DNA of 64,000 nt from Volvox africanus (taxonomy: Eukaryota > Chlorophyta > Chlorophyceae > Chlamydomonadales > Volvocaceae). Made by a program: the position numbers and the translations under genes. The notes under the pieces were generated by a model. That model was not told where the DNA came from. It searched no databases and saw only the letters and a program-made list of their open reading frames with translations. Below, piece after piece: positions 29,677 through 40,702 of the stretch (position 1 is the first letter of the stretch; each line of letters opens with the position of its first letter). The stretch spans positions 186,001-250,000 of the forward strand of contig BSDZ01000120.1 in the NCBI GenBank assembly GCA_030268105.1. Reading direction: 5' to 3'.

Positions 29677-31794
29677 TCAAGCCTTATGTGATCCCCCCGA
29701 GCCAATGACGGAGCTGCTGAGGGCAGCAGCAACAGCGGCCGCGGCCGCCGCTGACGCTAACGGAGGTGACGGCGAAGACGGCCGTGGCGGTGGCGGCGAC
29801 AGAGGATGAGCGGCGCCGATGGGTGAGTGCGAGTTGCTTCCCGTCGAGGGAGGCTGCAGGGGGGAACCAGGGGCAGATGTTACGGCGCTGCCGGGAGCTC
29901 CGGGGGCAGCGGGGGGCGTGTTGCCGCGGCCGCGTCCCCGCCCAAAGCCAAAACCGACACCGGCGGTAGGCCCGGCCGCCACATGCTCCTGCAGGAGGGA
30001 GGGGTAGGAAAGGACACATTCCTTTAATGTTGGGGTTAACCAAACAATTTAATATTGGTTATATTATAAATTAATTTATTTTTTTGGTATTAATACTTAA
30101 CAATAAAAAAGAAGCTTTCACAACGAGTGGGCTGATGCTGGTTAGAGAAGAAATACTTCAGTTTTTAAATACTACGTCCACATACATATCGTGAAGAAAT
30201 ATGTTTTGTTCTTATAAATTTTGTATAATTTTCTTATACACATTTGCACATTCATAAAATTCATAACTTCATTTCAAGTGTATGCGTATTTATGGAAAAT
30301 GTGCAACCTGTCCCTGGTTAGCATATGTGCTCATCACGTACCCTGGGTCCATGCGCTCCACCGTAATGGAATGGGCTTCCTGGAGCTTCCGGAGGCACGC
30401 CTCCCCCCGAAGTAGAGGGGCCTCCGACGGCAACGGCGGCGGCAGAGCCCGCCGGCGCCGTCGGCATGCCAGGTCCAGCGCTCGTACGCCGCGGCGCCGG
30501 AGGCCTTCCTCCCGCCGCCGCAGGCTGCCGTGGTTCATCGGGCCCTCCACGCGCAGGAGACGGTGCCGCCGCCACCGTCTTTGCCGCCGCTGGTGGTGGT
30601 GGCGCCGCCGGCGATGCCGCCGCAGCTGGGTCCCGCCGCCAGCTTGCGGCGTCGTCGGCATGACCATGTTGAGCGCCGCCGTACACATGGTAATGCCCAC
30701 CAGTGCCACCGCCGCGGCCGTGATTGCCGCCATGGCCCTGATGGAAGCTCGCGTACTCAGCCCCGCTACTGCGACGGCCACCGCTACTGCTGCTGGCGGT
30801 GGGACGATCACCACCACCGTCAGCGCCGCCAACCGCATGCGCAGCACGGCGGCGTTCGTGGCGGCGGGCACGTCACGGCTGACCTCCACGGCGACCAGAT
30901 TTCAAGCCTCCACTAGCACTGCCGTCACTTTCACTCCCATCTGTCAGTGGGTTTGGATCACTGCTGTCAGCTCCACCGCTGGCTGGGCCGACGGCGCGAT
31001 GGTGTGGAAGGACAAGCGGTGACCCCGCCGCCAGCTCCATAGCTGCCGCCAACACAGTGGTGGCGCCATTGCGGCCTGCTTCGCATGCCGCTACTGCAGC
31101 GGCGGCAGCAACGGACGCCGCCGTCGTCGTTATCACCTCATCCGCCGTCGCACCTGACTGACGTCGACTGCCACGGCCCCGGCGGCCGCGACGTGTCTTC
31201 CGCTTCTTCGGTACATCATCTCCGACGGCGCCGCTGCTGGCGGCGACACCGGTAACGTCTTCATCATCGTCGTCGTCGCTGCCCCCACCCACTCCAGTGT
31301 TTCTTCCGGGGGCCGCACCGCCACTACTGCCTCCGCTGCCTCCGCTGCCGGCCTCATCCGGCACCTCTGCTGCTGTTGGAAGCGCTGGTTTAGCCAGCCG
31401 CCAGCCTTCATCGCCGCCAGCGCTGCCATTACTCTAACCTCCGAAACCTCACCAGATTGAATTGGCGGCAGATTACACCGGGCAATACCACCCGTCTTTG
31501 CCCTGCCGCCGCTGCGACCTCCGCAGCCACCAGTGCTGCCGTCACTGTCACTGACGTCATCATTTGTCGGCGGCCGCGAAGGCAGTCCGCCGGCGGAGCT
31601 GCGGCGGCTGCTGCCTCCGCTCCGTTCCGCCGAGAGTAAGGCGAACGGATTCAACATCGGATCATTCGATCCTGTCGCCGCCGCCGCCGCCGCCACCGGG
31701 CCCGTCACCGGCTGTTGCTGTTGCTGTTGCTGCTGCGGTCCCGCCCCCGGCGGGTGGTGCTCATCAAGGCTTCGCCGCCCACGTCTGGGCGGCA
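29677..31794 (-). pseudogene. Low-complexity host gene, 3' part, copy in S2
   Basis: Same as the S1 copy at 19592-21709: last exon 29677-29988, intron 29989-30341, an upstream region with poly-Gln, poly-Ala, acidic and basic runs, in-frame TGA at 30873-30875, and a frame change near 31375. Here the insertion of A3 (31800-46357) is complete, so the other side of the gene is visible at 46363. Both copies share the TGA, so it predates the duplication or is a real feature such as an unrecognised intron. Confidence 0.55.
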
Positions 31795-31799
31795 CACCG

Positions 31800-32605
31800 T
31801 GTTGTGCTACGGTTCATTTCCCGCCGACGCGTAGGTCGACGCGATCCTACGAGGCGAAGTGCTTTTGTGATGAACGCATTACATATGAATGAATCTGCAT
31901 GATATAAATGTATTCGCATATATTTATATATGCATCTGGCATGTTGTCATTATCCATCGCGACATCGCATCATGGCAAATCCGCCTAGCATGCATGAATG
32001 ACCGAATCATTGAAGTGCGCATTATGCTCGTGCTATGAAACGATAAGTAATATTATCTGATATAATATTACTTCATTAAAGCACACGTTGAGAGCACCGC
32101 ACTTGTCGCGATGCATGCCCTGCAACCGGATATCGTTATCCGGACCCTTGCATCATGCGAATGCCGGAAAGGCTTATACGTTGTTATGCGTAGACATCGC
32201 CTATACGCAGTAGGATTGTCACATCTAGGATCGGCCTCCTAATGTGAATCGTACGGCACTGCGATGCTGCGAGTATAACAGATGCGAGGACGGCTAAGCT
32301 AGAGGAGACATTCGATACCGGAGAACACTTGTGTGTTCTACATTACTATTACTATACGATACTCTACTTAGCTCGAGCTAAGCCTGAACTTCGCTAATCA
32401 CCGCCGCGTGATGATTGCTTGCTTCCGTCCATTGCATCATTCCGATCTGTAAGACCGTAAGTTATATCTCTCTTCGTCTTGAAGTCTTCCGCTGTCTCTG
32501 TTTGCTCTTGCTTGCCTTGCTGTACTTGCAAGTGCTCGCGCATCGGTGTCGATAGTCTCCAGACGCGCAGATACTCATGAGCAAACGCGAACGAGAGGTA
32601 CAACA
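31800..32605 (+). repeat. A3 5' LTR
   Basis: 806 bp with the same 18-bp deletion as A2; PBS follows at 32609-32620. It begins TGTTGTGCTACGGTTCAT, whereas the 3' LTR has GGTTAGTT. Confidence 0.9.
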
Positions 32606-32672
32606 ATTTGGTATCGAGACAGGTTCGTTGCCTAACTGTCTCTCTTTGTCTAATCGGAAGTAGGTTCTTTCT

Positions 32673-33035
32673 ATGGCGAGTTCCAGCGACGAACCACGAG
32701 GACCGCTAGATACTTTTGCCGAAGACTTAGGCCGCGCCGTTTTGGACGCCGCCGCTTCCGGTAATCTCAGTGCACCGGCATTGCTTGCCGCGGCGACTGA
32801 GACCGGCGTTCGTCCGGACCAGTTGGCGACTCTCATTGCCCAAACTACGGAGATCAGGACTCAGCTGGGCAATTACTTGCTGAGTTTGCTGAATCTTCTC
32901 AAGAGTACTGTCGGTAGGCTCACCGAATCGCTTTGTACTCTTGCCTTTGCGATAGAAGTCGGCTTCTATTACGCAAATCTAGGGTATCGTTTAGTGCTTC
33001 ATGTCCGCGGAACACGACGATACGCCGCACACTAG
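32673..33035 (+). CDS. A3 ORF0, intronless
   Basis: 120 codons, same as A2 ORF0; overlaps the gag start by 35 bases. No sign of the 71-bp intron of A1. Confidence 0.7.
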   Translation: MASSSDEPRGPLDTFAEDLGRAVLDAAASGNLSAPALLAAATETGVRPDQLATLIAQTTEIRTQLGNYLLSLLNLLKSTVGRLTESLCTLAFAIEVGFYYANLGYRLVLHVRGTRRYAAH

Positions 33036-34236
33036 CCTAGCTAGCCAACCCGATTTTGTTGTGGCTGCTAGAGCACCGGATAGAGGTCTTGAGACTGTTG
33101 GCGCGCGAGCCACTCAAGAGCCCCTTTTCCTTCAGACCCCTGCTCACTTAATTGTGCCGCATTCAGCAGTGAACACGAATATGGACAACACTGCTGGACC
33201 AAGGGTTCTGCCATTACCTCAAGCTCGAGGGCATGATGACATCCCTGAGGTGATGAGATTGTCGATTCCCGTTCCTAGGCTCAATATTTCGCTGACCGAC
33301 AAGACACCAGGGCATAGCATAGCCGATGCAACTCGTGCGTACGTGCGTGACGCTAAAAAGTATCTCCAGGCTGTTCATGGTGGCGATAATGACGGTATCA
33401 GGTGTCTCTTCGTTGGTAACACCCTCAAGGGCTCAGCGAAGGACTGGTATCGCAATTGGACCAACGCCCGGGGCAACTATACTTTTGACGAGTTGGTCGC
33501 CGCTTTGCTTGCACGATTCACTACTGAGGTTCAAGCACGCGATGTGGAAGCTCGTAAGGTTTTGGCAGCCGGTAGCTACCACATGCGTCGGGATGAAAAT
33601 GTACCTGCGTACCAGTCACGCTTCGAAGCACTTGTGACTCCCATTGCTGACCTCACTGAATCCGAGCGTGTCTTTTGGTTTAGGCGAGGCCTAACGAAAC
33701 TTTTGGCTAAATGGTGCGCCACTGACTTGGTTGGAGCGCAGATCAAGTCGTATGATGCGTTGGTCGCTTTTGCTAAGGGCGCGGAGATACGACTCCTTGC
33801 CGGCGAGGAAGAAGTCAAGTCTGCCCCTCGTGCAAATGCCGTGCAAGTGCAGGATCCGCTTGGGGAAGCTGTAGCTCTCGACCAGGACCTCGGCGCGACC
33901 CGCCCCACACCTACTGCCGCGACGCAACGCAGCAACGGGCAACGCAAGGCGCGCGGGGGCGCTAGCTCGGGTGTCCGTGGTACAGGAGGAGCAGGTCCGA
34001 GCTCGGACCCAGCTAGGAACAGGAAGCGTGGTGGTGCGCCGTCGTCGGCAGCCGCACAGCGTTCCAACCCCAACGCGAAGCGTACTCGTACGGACGACAC
34101 ATTTATGCCAAAATGGAATTGCAATCGTTCCGAATTCGAGCGTCGAAAATTGGCCAACGTTTGTCTACGGTGTGCGGAGAACCATTCCACGAAGGATTGC
34201 CCTCTAATGCCGCCGTTTGTACCTCAGCCGAAATAG
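33001..34236 (+). CDS. gag: A3 gag
   Basis: 411 codons, open, ending TAG, with capsid domain and zinc knuckle as in A1/A2. Individual changes include NTLKGSAKDW and ARFTTEVQ. The TAG is followed by the same open leader as in A1 and A2. Confidence 0.9.
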   Translation: MSAEHDDTPHTSLASQPDFVVAARAPDRGLETVGARATQEPLFLQTPAHLIVPHSAVNTNMDNTAGPRVLPLPQARGHDDIPEVMRLSIPVPRLNISLTDKTPGHSIADATRAYVRDAKKYLQAVHGGDNDGIRCLFVGNTLKGSAKDWYRNWTNARGNYTFDELVAALLARFTTEVQARDVEARKVLAAGSYHMRRDENVPAYQSRFEALVTPIADLTESERVFWFRRGLTKLLAKWCATDLVGAQIKSYDALVAFAKGAEIRLLAGEEEVKSAPRANAVQVQDPLGEAVALDQDLGATRPTPTAATQRSNGQRKARGGASSGVRGTGGAGPSSDPARNRKRGGAPSSAAAQRSNPNAKRTRTDDTFMPKWNCNRSEFERRKLANVCLRCAENHSTKDCPLMPPFVPQPK

Positions 34237-34759
34237 GGGCTTGCCCAGGTTCCTGTGGAGGGGACACCACCTGGGATTTCTGAACTAACGCGTGGTCGGT
34301 GGTCATCCTTACGGCCAGCCGTTAAGGCATTGTTGCCTTGTGTACTTGGACACATCGAGCGAGTCATTGCGCGACGCATCACGCTTGACGGACGCACGGG
34401 ACTTCTCTGCTTCGACCCGTTGTGTAATTTGTTTACACCTCGCCGTCCCCTGTCGTCTATCGATCTGTCTAACCACGTGGTTTTGTTCATCCCCTCGTCT
34501 CTGCGTGAGATGTCGGAACAGTTGGCCATATACAGGAGGTGTAGGCGTCAATACCCAGGCACTGCCGCATGTGTTTTACTCCCCGCTTTCTGTCGGCGCA
34601 AGGCAGAGGCATCGTTAAGGGGTATGCGGCATGTCCACCGGTTCGAGCCGGGCACCGTTTTGTTTAATGGTGTGGATCGGGAGGGTACGCTGGCTCCGTG
34701 GCCAAGCACATCCTACTCGGTTGACGTTTGGTACGAAGCTCCTGACGGGGGTGCCGTAG
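34237..34759 (+). CDS. pol: A3 pol, 5' piece before B
   Basis: The pol leader from the gag TAG to the B insertion point (after PDGGAV). The frame then runs into B LTR sequence and stops near 34830. The rest of pol is at 41936-45474. Confidence 0.9.
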
Positions 34760-35182
34760 TGTTGTATATGGTACCCACGAAGGGTGGTATCAAAAGATAC
34801 CGGTTGTTGTGCCAGAGCCCGATTAAGTAGAGCCGCCGACTAGGTCGTACTTGAGAGACCATAAGGCCTCGAACCGGGCGTGACCTTCAGAAGTCACCAC
34901 TACAACCGGAGATTCAGTGAACCAGGAACCAGATGTTCCACCATTTACCATTCAGGCGGTAAATGGCCCATTCCATACAGGTTATGGAGTAACCGACAGG
35001 TTCGGATGTTTCAGGAAGTCGGTTAGTATTGGTCGTCGACAGCCGAGACCAAATCCACAAATCGAATGCCAGATGGAAACATGAAACAGTTAATATGATA
35101 ATTAAATATATTATATTATAAAATAATAAACAGATAATTATTATATCTTAATGAATTACCGAAATGCATTAAGGATACAACA
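34760..35182 (-). repeat. B 3' LTR
   Basis: 423 bp; apparently identical to the LTR at 41508-41930. The right part (about 35090-35150) is very AT-rich. Confidence 0.95.
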
Positions 35183-35196
35183 ATTGTTCCCCCTCT
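35183..35196 (-). promoter_or_regulatory. B polypurine tract
   Basis: On the minus strand AGAGGGGGAACAAT directly precedes the LTR, the expected plus-strand primer. Confidence 0.8.
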
Positions 35197-35251
35197 AGAT
35201 GCAGCGTCCCGATGCATAAGAAGAGAGCAGACAGGTTGAAGTAGGACAGCG

Positions 35252-38200
35252 TCAGAGAGGTCCGTCCTTAGACTGTGTCCGCAGCCTAGCTTCATCAAGC
35301 AGGGGTTTCATGTCAGGGGTGAAGTTACGTGCCGGTTCCCAGCTATTGTGCTCAGATGAATACCCAGACCATTTAACCAGGTACTCATGCACATTGCGCT
35401 TACGCCTGCCCTTGCCAACACGTCGTGCACGGTAATCTAGGATACGTTCGACAGCATACAGGGTCTGCTTACCCGATAACCAGGTAGAGGGATTAGCTTC
35501 CGTAACAGGAGGGATGCTATCGTTAGCCTCAGGTAGAGTACCCCGATATGGACGTACGAGAGATACATGAAATGTGGGATGAATGCGTAGGTCAGATGGG
35601 AGTTGTAACTCTACAGCCACCGACCCTACCATGCGTACGACAGGATAAGGCCCCACAAAGCGCGGTAATAACTTGCGAGACCCATCAGCCAGGGAACGAA
35701 GGTTCTTCGTGCTCAACATAACCAGCTGGCCCTTAGTGAACATGACGTCCTTTTTGGACTTGTTATAATAGTCCATAGCCCGTTGCTGTGCAGCTTCCAG
35801 GCAAGCTTTAGCGTCAGTTAGTCGGGACACGAAAGACTTAGCAAACGTTTTTGCAGCTGGAACATTTACGTCCAACTCCCGCCAAACAGGCAAAGCAGGG
35901 TTAAAACCGTAATTCAGGAAAAACGGACTATTACCAACGGACCGGTTAGTAGCATTATTAATGGCAAACTCAGCAGCGGTTAGGTAGGTATCCCATGCAG
36001 TAGGGGTGCGTCCTGCAAAGTTACGGAGCATATCACCCAGGACACGGTTAACACGCTCTGTTTGCCCATCAGATTGGGGGTGGTAGGCGGTGGACAGGTT
36101 CACCCGCATTCCTACCAGAGTCCCCAGGGCGCCCCAAAACTTACTTGCAAATTGAGTGCCGCGGTCAGATACCACGGACTTGGGGACCCCATGCAAACGT
36201 ACCACATTGTCGAAAAATAGACGGGCCGTTTGCTCAGCTGTGCAGGATGATGTCGTGGGGGCCAGGTGGACCATCTTGGTGAAACGGTCGACCAGGACCA
36301 GCACGGCATCGTATCCTCCCTCAGTTTTGGGCAGCGCAACGATAAAGTCCATAGAGACGCTTTCCCACGGAGCGTCAGGAATAGGAAGAGGTTGGAGATG
36401 CCCATGTGCTTTACCAGACTGGGCCTTATTGCGCTGGCACAGGTCGCAACAGAGGACATAATTTTCGGTGTCCTTAGCCATGCGGGGCCACCAGAATTGA
36501 CGCCGCAAAAGCTCTAGTAACCGCGTGCAGCCAGGATGCCCAGCAAGAGGGCCGTCATGAAAACGTGAGAGAAGTTCACGACGTAATGAATCATCGTTAG
36601 GTACGACAATCTGACGGTGGGATCCTTCCGATCGGATCCATAAGCCATGCTCCTGTACCAAGTGCCCCGTGTTGTTGTGAATTGTGAACCACGGGTCGGC
36701 TGCATAAGCCTGTTTCAAGCGCTTGGTAAAATCGGAGGGCACGAAGTTAGGTTTTGCCTGAGACCTACTCCGTGTGCTTACCGCCAGAATGGCTGCATGC
36801 AGTGAGGGGTGCCTACTGAGAGCATCAGCTATGTTAAGTGAGCCGCTCAGGTACTCCCAATCAAAGTTAAACCGTGCCAGGTATTCCATCCAGCGGGCCT
36901 GGCGTCGGTTAAGGGAGGGCACACCTTGCAGAAACGTAAGGGGTTTGTGATCAGTCTTGAGGGCAAAAGGCCGGCCCTCAAGGTAACATCGCCATTCCTT
37001 CAAGGCATGTAGGACCGCCAGAAATTCCTGTTCCCCAGTGGTATAACGGGTTTCAGCCCCCGAAAACTTCTTACTCGTGTATGCAATGGGGCGTCCCTGC
37101 TGCAACAGAACTGCCCCCGTCCCATGTATAGATGCATCAGTTATGACCTCTACACGGAACGGCAATGAGTAGTCAGGGAAGTGCAGGATAATATCATCAG
37201 AGATAGCACGCTTCAAAGCATCAAAAGCTTCTTGGCATGCGGGGGTCCAGGCCTCAGGTGAAGAGAAGGCTCCCTTACGTGTGAGGTTTGTTAGCGGTGC
37301 AGCAATGACTGAGTAGCGCTCTATGAACTTACGAAAGTAGTTGGTCAGGCCCAAAAACTTACGCAGTTCCTGAAGGTTGGAGGGCACTGGCCAATCCCGA
37401 ACAACAGCAGTTTTCCGGGGGTCCATCTGTATGCCACCCTGAGACACTATATGCCCCAGATACTCCACCTGTGGTTGTGCCCAGTGGCACTTAGAACGCT
37501 TAGCATACAGCTGCTCACGCCGCAGAACCTCAAAGACCAGGCGGAGGTGTTGTATGTGCTCCTCACGGGTCTTTGAAAACACCAGGATATCGTCCAGATA
37601 ACAGATGACGAATTTGTCGATGTATGGCCTGAAGATGCGGTCCATGACGGCTTGGAACGTTGCAGGGGCGTTCGTCAGTCCGAAACTAAGGACGGTATAT
37701 TCAAAATGGCCAAACGGCGTACGGAAAGCCGTTTTAGGGATGTCAGATTCTGCTATACGAATCTGATTATACCCCTGCTGGAGGTCAATAGAGCTAAAGA
37801 ATGCAGAATCTTTTAGCTTATCCAGCAGATCATCGACACGTGGGAGGGGGTAACGGTTCTTAACTGTTGCGGCATTTAACCCCCTATAGTCAATGCACAT
37901 TCTCAGAGTCCCATCCTTCTTTCCCACAAACAGAATAGGGGCGGAGTATGGGGATGTGCTTGGCCGTATCATACCTTTTTTCAGCAGCTCAGTAACCTGT
38001 CGTTTGACCTCGTCCAGCTCCAAGGGGCTTAGCCGATACATGGGGCGGGAAACGGGTACTGCACCAGGCACCAAAGGTATGGTGTGATCCACAGGCCGCA
38101 TTGGAGGCTTACCAGGGACCTCCTGGAATATATCTGCATATTCCTGTAACAGGGCCTCAAGCTCAGGGTCAGTGGCATCAGCTGGGATAGAAGTTGCATT

Positions 38201-39322
38201 CAGGTGCAACTTGGGCCGTACTAGTAAAGCATGGGCCCCCTTGTGAATCATGCGAACTGCTGCTTTTCTGCCAACAACTTCAGGTTCAGTATGCTGACAG
38301 ATAGCAGTGGTTGCATAATTAAAGCAAGGCGCAGGTGTCATCTGATCTGGTGGCTGTCCGGCAGTAGTAAAGGGTACCTTGCAGACTAGATTCCCCTTGC
38401 GCAGGCGCAAAGATTTAGCCTCATAGTCAAGGACAGCCCCATACTGTGCTAGCGTGGAAGAACCCAAGATATACGTGGCAGCGTCAGTTAGCTCAGGCAA
38501 CACGTATGGGCGGACATTTAACCTTAAAGGACCTGCAGATAGACGAAGATTAACCTGCCCCAAGATAGCCTGCTTACCCCCATCAGCAAGGGTAACTTCT
38601 GACCAGGAGCATGGGCTAGGTTTCAGGCCAAGCTGCGTAACCACTGAAGCCGAAATGAAATCATCACTGGCTCCAGAGTCGGCTAGGGCGGTGAACGTAC
38701 GACCTGCCGTACTTACGGTGATCAGAGGTACGCCAGCACCTATCAGGGCAGCAGCTTTAGGCAAGCAGAGAACTGAAATACAGGGTTCAGTCTCAGGCAA
38801 GCCCTCCTGAACCGATTTAGGAGCAGCAAACCAGACGTCAACAGAGTATGGGCTTCCAGGGAGTTGAACAACCTCACCTGCCATATCAAGGCTATGGAAA
38901 AGAGCCGTCCCTGGATTAAACCTTAAGACCCGTTGCATTCCCGACAGAAAAGAAGGGTTGCGTCGGGACACATACTCAGGCAGCAAGATGCATGCTGAGG
39001 TATCAGGGTGTTGACGTTTGCATGCCCTAAAGAGAGCTAATTGCTTCTGTAGCTCGCAGAGTGAAGAGGGAGTGAACAAGATAGTATGCCCACCCAAGTT
39101 AGCGGAGGATAGGGGGCGACCTTGAGGCTCAAACAGATTACAAAAGCCATCAAAGCCGGCACGGACAGTTCGTGCATCAAAAGAAAAACGTCTCCCTATC
39201 ACCTGCTCCACTTGGTTTAAAACAGAGGGCAAAAGAGCCCGTACTGCACGGCACTTTGCTACCATCTGGCCCACAGCAAAGACCCCAGGTGGTGATCCCT
39301 CTATACCAGCCTGGGCAAGTTC
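35252..39322 (-). CDS. pol: B pol (readthrough product), chromodomain integrase
   Basis: Follows the gag TAG in the same frame (ELAQAGIEGSPPG) and ends TGA at 35252. The leader is homologous to A. The aspartic protease has LADSGASDDF (Ser in place of Thr in the D-S/T-G motif). Reverse transcriptase has DYRGLNAATV and [10 protein letters not shown]; RNase H has VITDAS and TDHKPL. The integrase carries a CDLCQRNK finger and a DDE core (SMDFIVAL, VSDRGTQF, DGQTERVN). The C-terminal chromodomain reads YAVERILDYR, EYLVKWSGY, NSWEP. About 60-70 percent similar to A by eye, clearly a separate family. Functional residues are intact. Confidence 0.95.
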   Translation of the reverse strand, partial: ELAQAGIEGSPPGVFAVGQMVAKCRAVRALLPSVLNQVEQVIGRRFSFDARTVRAGFDGFCNLFEPQGRPLSSANLGGHTILFTPSSLCELQKQLALFRACKRQHPDTSACILLPEYVSRRNPSFLSGMQRVLRFNPGTALFHSLDMAGEVVQLPGSPYSVDVWFAAPKSVQEGLPETEPCISVLCLPKAAALIGAGVPLITVSTAGRTFTALADSGASDDFISASVVTQLGLKPSPCSWSEVTLADGGKQAILGQVNLRLSAGPLRLNVRPYVLPELTDAATYILGSSTLAQYGAVLDYEAKSLRLRKGNLVCKVPFTTAGQPPDQMTPAPCFNYATTAICQHTEPEVVGRKAAVRMIHKGAHALLVRPKLHLNATSIPADATDPELEALLQEYADIFQEVPGKPPMRPVDHTIPLVPGAVPVSRPMYRLSPLELDEVKRQVTELLKKGMIRPSTSPYSAPILFVGKKDGTLRMCIDYRGLNAATVKNRYPLPRVDDLLDKLKDSAFFSSIDLQQGYNQIRIAESDIPKTAFRTPFGHFEYTVLSFGLTNAPATFQAVMDRIFRPYIDKFVICYLDDILVFSKTREEHIQHLRLVFEVLRREQLYAKRSKCHWAQPQVEYLGHIVSQGGIQMDPRKTAVVRDWPVPSNLQELRKFLGLTNYFRKFIERYSVIAAPLTNLTRKGAFSSPEAWTPACQEAFDALKRAISDDIILHFPDYSLPFRVEVITDASIHGTGAVLLQQGRPIAYTSKKFSGAETRYTTGEQEFLAVLHALKEWRCYLEGRPFALKTDHKPLTFLQGVPSLNRRQARWMEYLARFNFDWEYLSGSLNIADALSRHPSLHAAILAVSTRSRSQAKPNFVPSDFTKRLKQAYAADPWFTIHNNTGHLVQEHGLWIRSEGSHRQIVVPNDDSLRRELLSRFHDGPLAGHPGCTRLLELLRRQFWWPRMAKDTENYVLCCDLCQRNKAQSGKAHGHLQPLPIPDAPWESVSMDFIVALPKTEGGYDAVLVLVDRFTKMVHLAPTTSSCTAEQTARLFFDNVVRLHGVPKSVVSDRGTQFASKFWGALGTLVGMRVNLSTAYHPQSDGQTERVNRVLGDMLRNFAGRTPTAWDTYLTAAEFAINNATNRSVGNSPFFLNYGFNPALPVWRELDVNVPAAKTFAKSFVSRLTDAKACLEAAQQRAMDYYNKSKKDVMFTKGQLVMLSTKNLRSLADGSRKLLPRFVGPYPVVRMVGSVAVELQLPSDLRIHPTFHVSLVRPYRGTLPEANDSIPPVTEANPSTWLSGKQTLYAVERILDYRARRVGKGRRKRNVHEYLVKWSGYSSEHNSWEPARNFTPDMKPLLDEARLRTQSKDGPL

Positions 39323-40702
39323 CTAGTGGTCCTTACCCTTATTTTTCTCCGCCCCCAGCATTGGGCAGGAGTCAACCCTATGTTGGTCGGAACCGCAACG
39401 GAGGCACATCCCATGTTGTTTACGGAAATGGAACTCCCGTCTAGTACATTTGAATGTGGTTAAATATTCCGCTAGGTTCTGCTTGGGCCCCTTCTTCTGC
39501 ACGTGGCCCCCTTTTGGGGCCAAGTGCCTCCCCTGCTGTCCGCCGCCCCTCTTAGACTTACCGGCGCCCTTAACCTGCCGCGGCTGATCCTCGTGCCCGG
39601 TGATGCCTGGACGAACGGATGCAGCCCGCGGTTTTTTGGTCGGGGGCGCCGGGGTCTCCTCGTCAGGGTCGTCGCAGGCCATGTCCTGTACCGACAGCAT
39701 GTTCATTTTGGGACGGGCCAGTTTGTCAGATTCCCGTCGGGCCAGTAACCTAAGTTCAGCTCCCAGGGAGAACTGAACCAAGTCTGTATATGACTTAAAG
39801 GTTTTACCCGACAGGTCAGTTGCACAGTCCCCACTAAGGTCGGATGAGAGGCCCTGCTGAAACCAAAACACACGCTCACTATCAGACAGGTCCGCAATGG
39901 GCGTGACAAGAGCCTCAAAGCGGCTCTGATAGGCAGAGACAGTTTCTCCAGGGCGCATGCGATATTTGCCAGCATTTAATTTCAGGCGTGCCTCAGTGTC
40001 ACGTGACTGGACCTGGGGTGCAAAACGGACAAGCAGTGCTTCTAGCAGTTCCTCAGATGTATAAGAATCCCTTGCGTTAGTCCATTGATCGTGCCATAAT
40101 CTTGCCGCGCCTTCAAAGGCAGTGGCCAAGAAAAGACGGCGCGTAGAGTCCTGTTGACCCCCACGGGCTGTGGCAAAGTAGTTCCTAACATTACGGACAA
40201 AGGCCCGTGTTAGAGGCGCAGCAACTCGTCCTAAATCAGAAAGCTTAACATCCATAGGGATATTCAGCTTAGGCACTGCGATCGCTATTTTTATCACCTC
40301 ATCCTCATGTCCAGTATGAGGAGGCCCAGGTGGCCTGGCAGAGGTGCCCGCAACAGCAGCACAAGTTGTTGCGGCAGCAGCGGGAGCCATCCCAGGAATA
40401 TCCACGGCACCAGGTGTCAAATGGTTTGACACTACAGCAGGGCCATGAACATAAAAAGGGGATGGGGCATAAATAGGTGATGTAGGTGCCTCAGGGGATG
40501 CTGTGCCGCCTTGCCTGGGAATAGGTGAAGGCTGGTTCGGAAGGTCGATACCGCCTGCCACAGCAGCATTTGGTGGCTGTGTCAACCTAGAGAGCCATTC
40601 CCACCTATTCGCTTGGCTAGCATTAGCAGCAATCCGGCCAACAAACTGAAAGGTGTTGGCAGCAAGAGCCGAGACAGCATTCGCTAAGTTCGAGGCTTGC
40701 AT
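39323..40702 (-). CDS. gag: B gag
   Basis: 459 codons ending TAG. A Pro-rich N-terminal third precedes a capsid-type domain (FEGAARLWHDQW, YQSRFEALVTPIADLSD) at ~160-330. A basic KRGGGQQ linker follows, then a standard CCHC knuckle (CLRC-GSDQ-H-RVDS-C). The ATG lies inside ORF0 in the +1 frame, as in family A. The frame is open upstream to about 40760, so a longer or spliced start is possible. Confidence 0.9.
   Translation of the reverse strand: MQASNLANAVSALAANTFQFVGRIAANASQANRWEWLSRLTQPPNAAVAGGIDLPNQPSPIPRQGGTASPEAPTSPIYAPSPFYVHGPAVVSNHLTPGAVDIPGMAPAAAATTCAAVAGTSARPPGPPHTGHEDEVIKIAIAVPKLNIPMDVKLSDLGRVAAPLTRAFVRNVRNYFATARGGQQDSTRRLFLATAFEGAARLWHDQWTNARDSYTSEELLEALLVRFAPQVQSRDTEARLKLNAGKYRMRPGETVSAYQSRFEALVTPIADLSDSERVFWFQQGLSSDLSGDCATDLSGKTFKSYTDLVQFSLGAELRLLARRESDKLARPKMNMLSVQDMACDDPDEETPAPPTKKPRAASVRPGITGHEDQPRQVKGAGKSKRGGGQQGRHLAPKGGHVQKKGPKQNLAEYLTTFKCTRREFHFRKQHGMCLRCGSDQHRVDSCPMLGAEKNKGKDH

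Larger units (their letters stand above)
26413..34759. repeat. S2: direct copy of 16328-24674
   Basis: The offset is constant at 10,085 bp and only scattered single-base changes were seen (for example near 26671, 28733, 29056, 31966 and in gag), plus compensating CA/C length changes. The copy continues past the B insertion (41936 onward) through the rest of element A3. Confidence 0.95.
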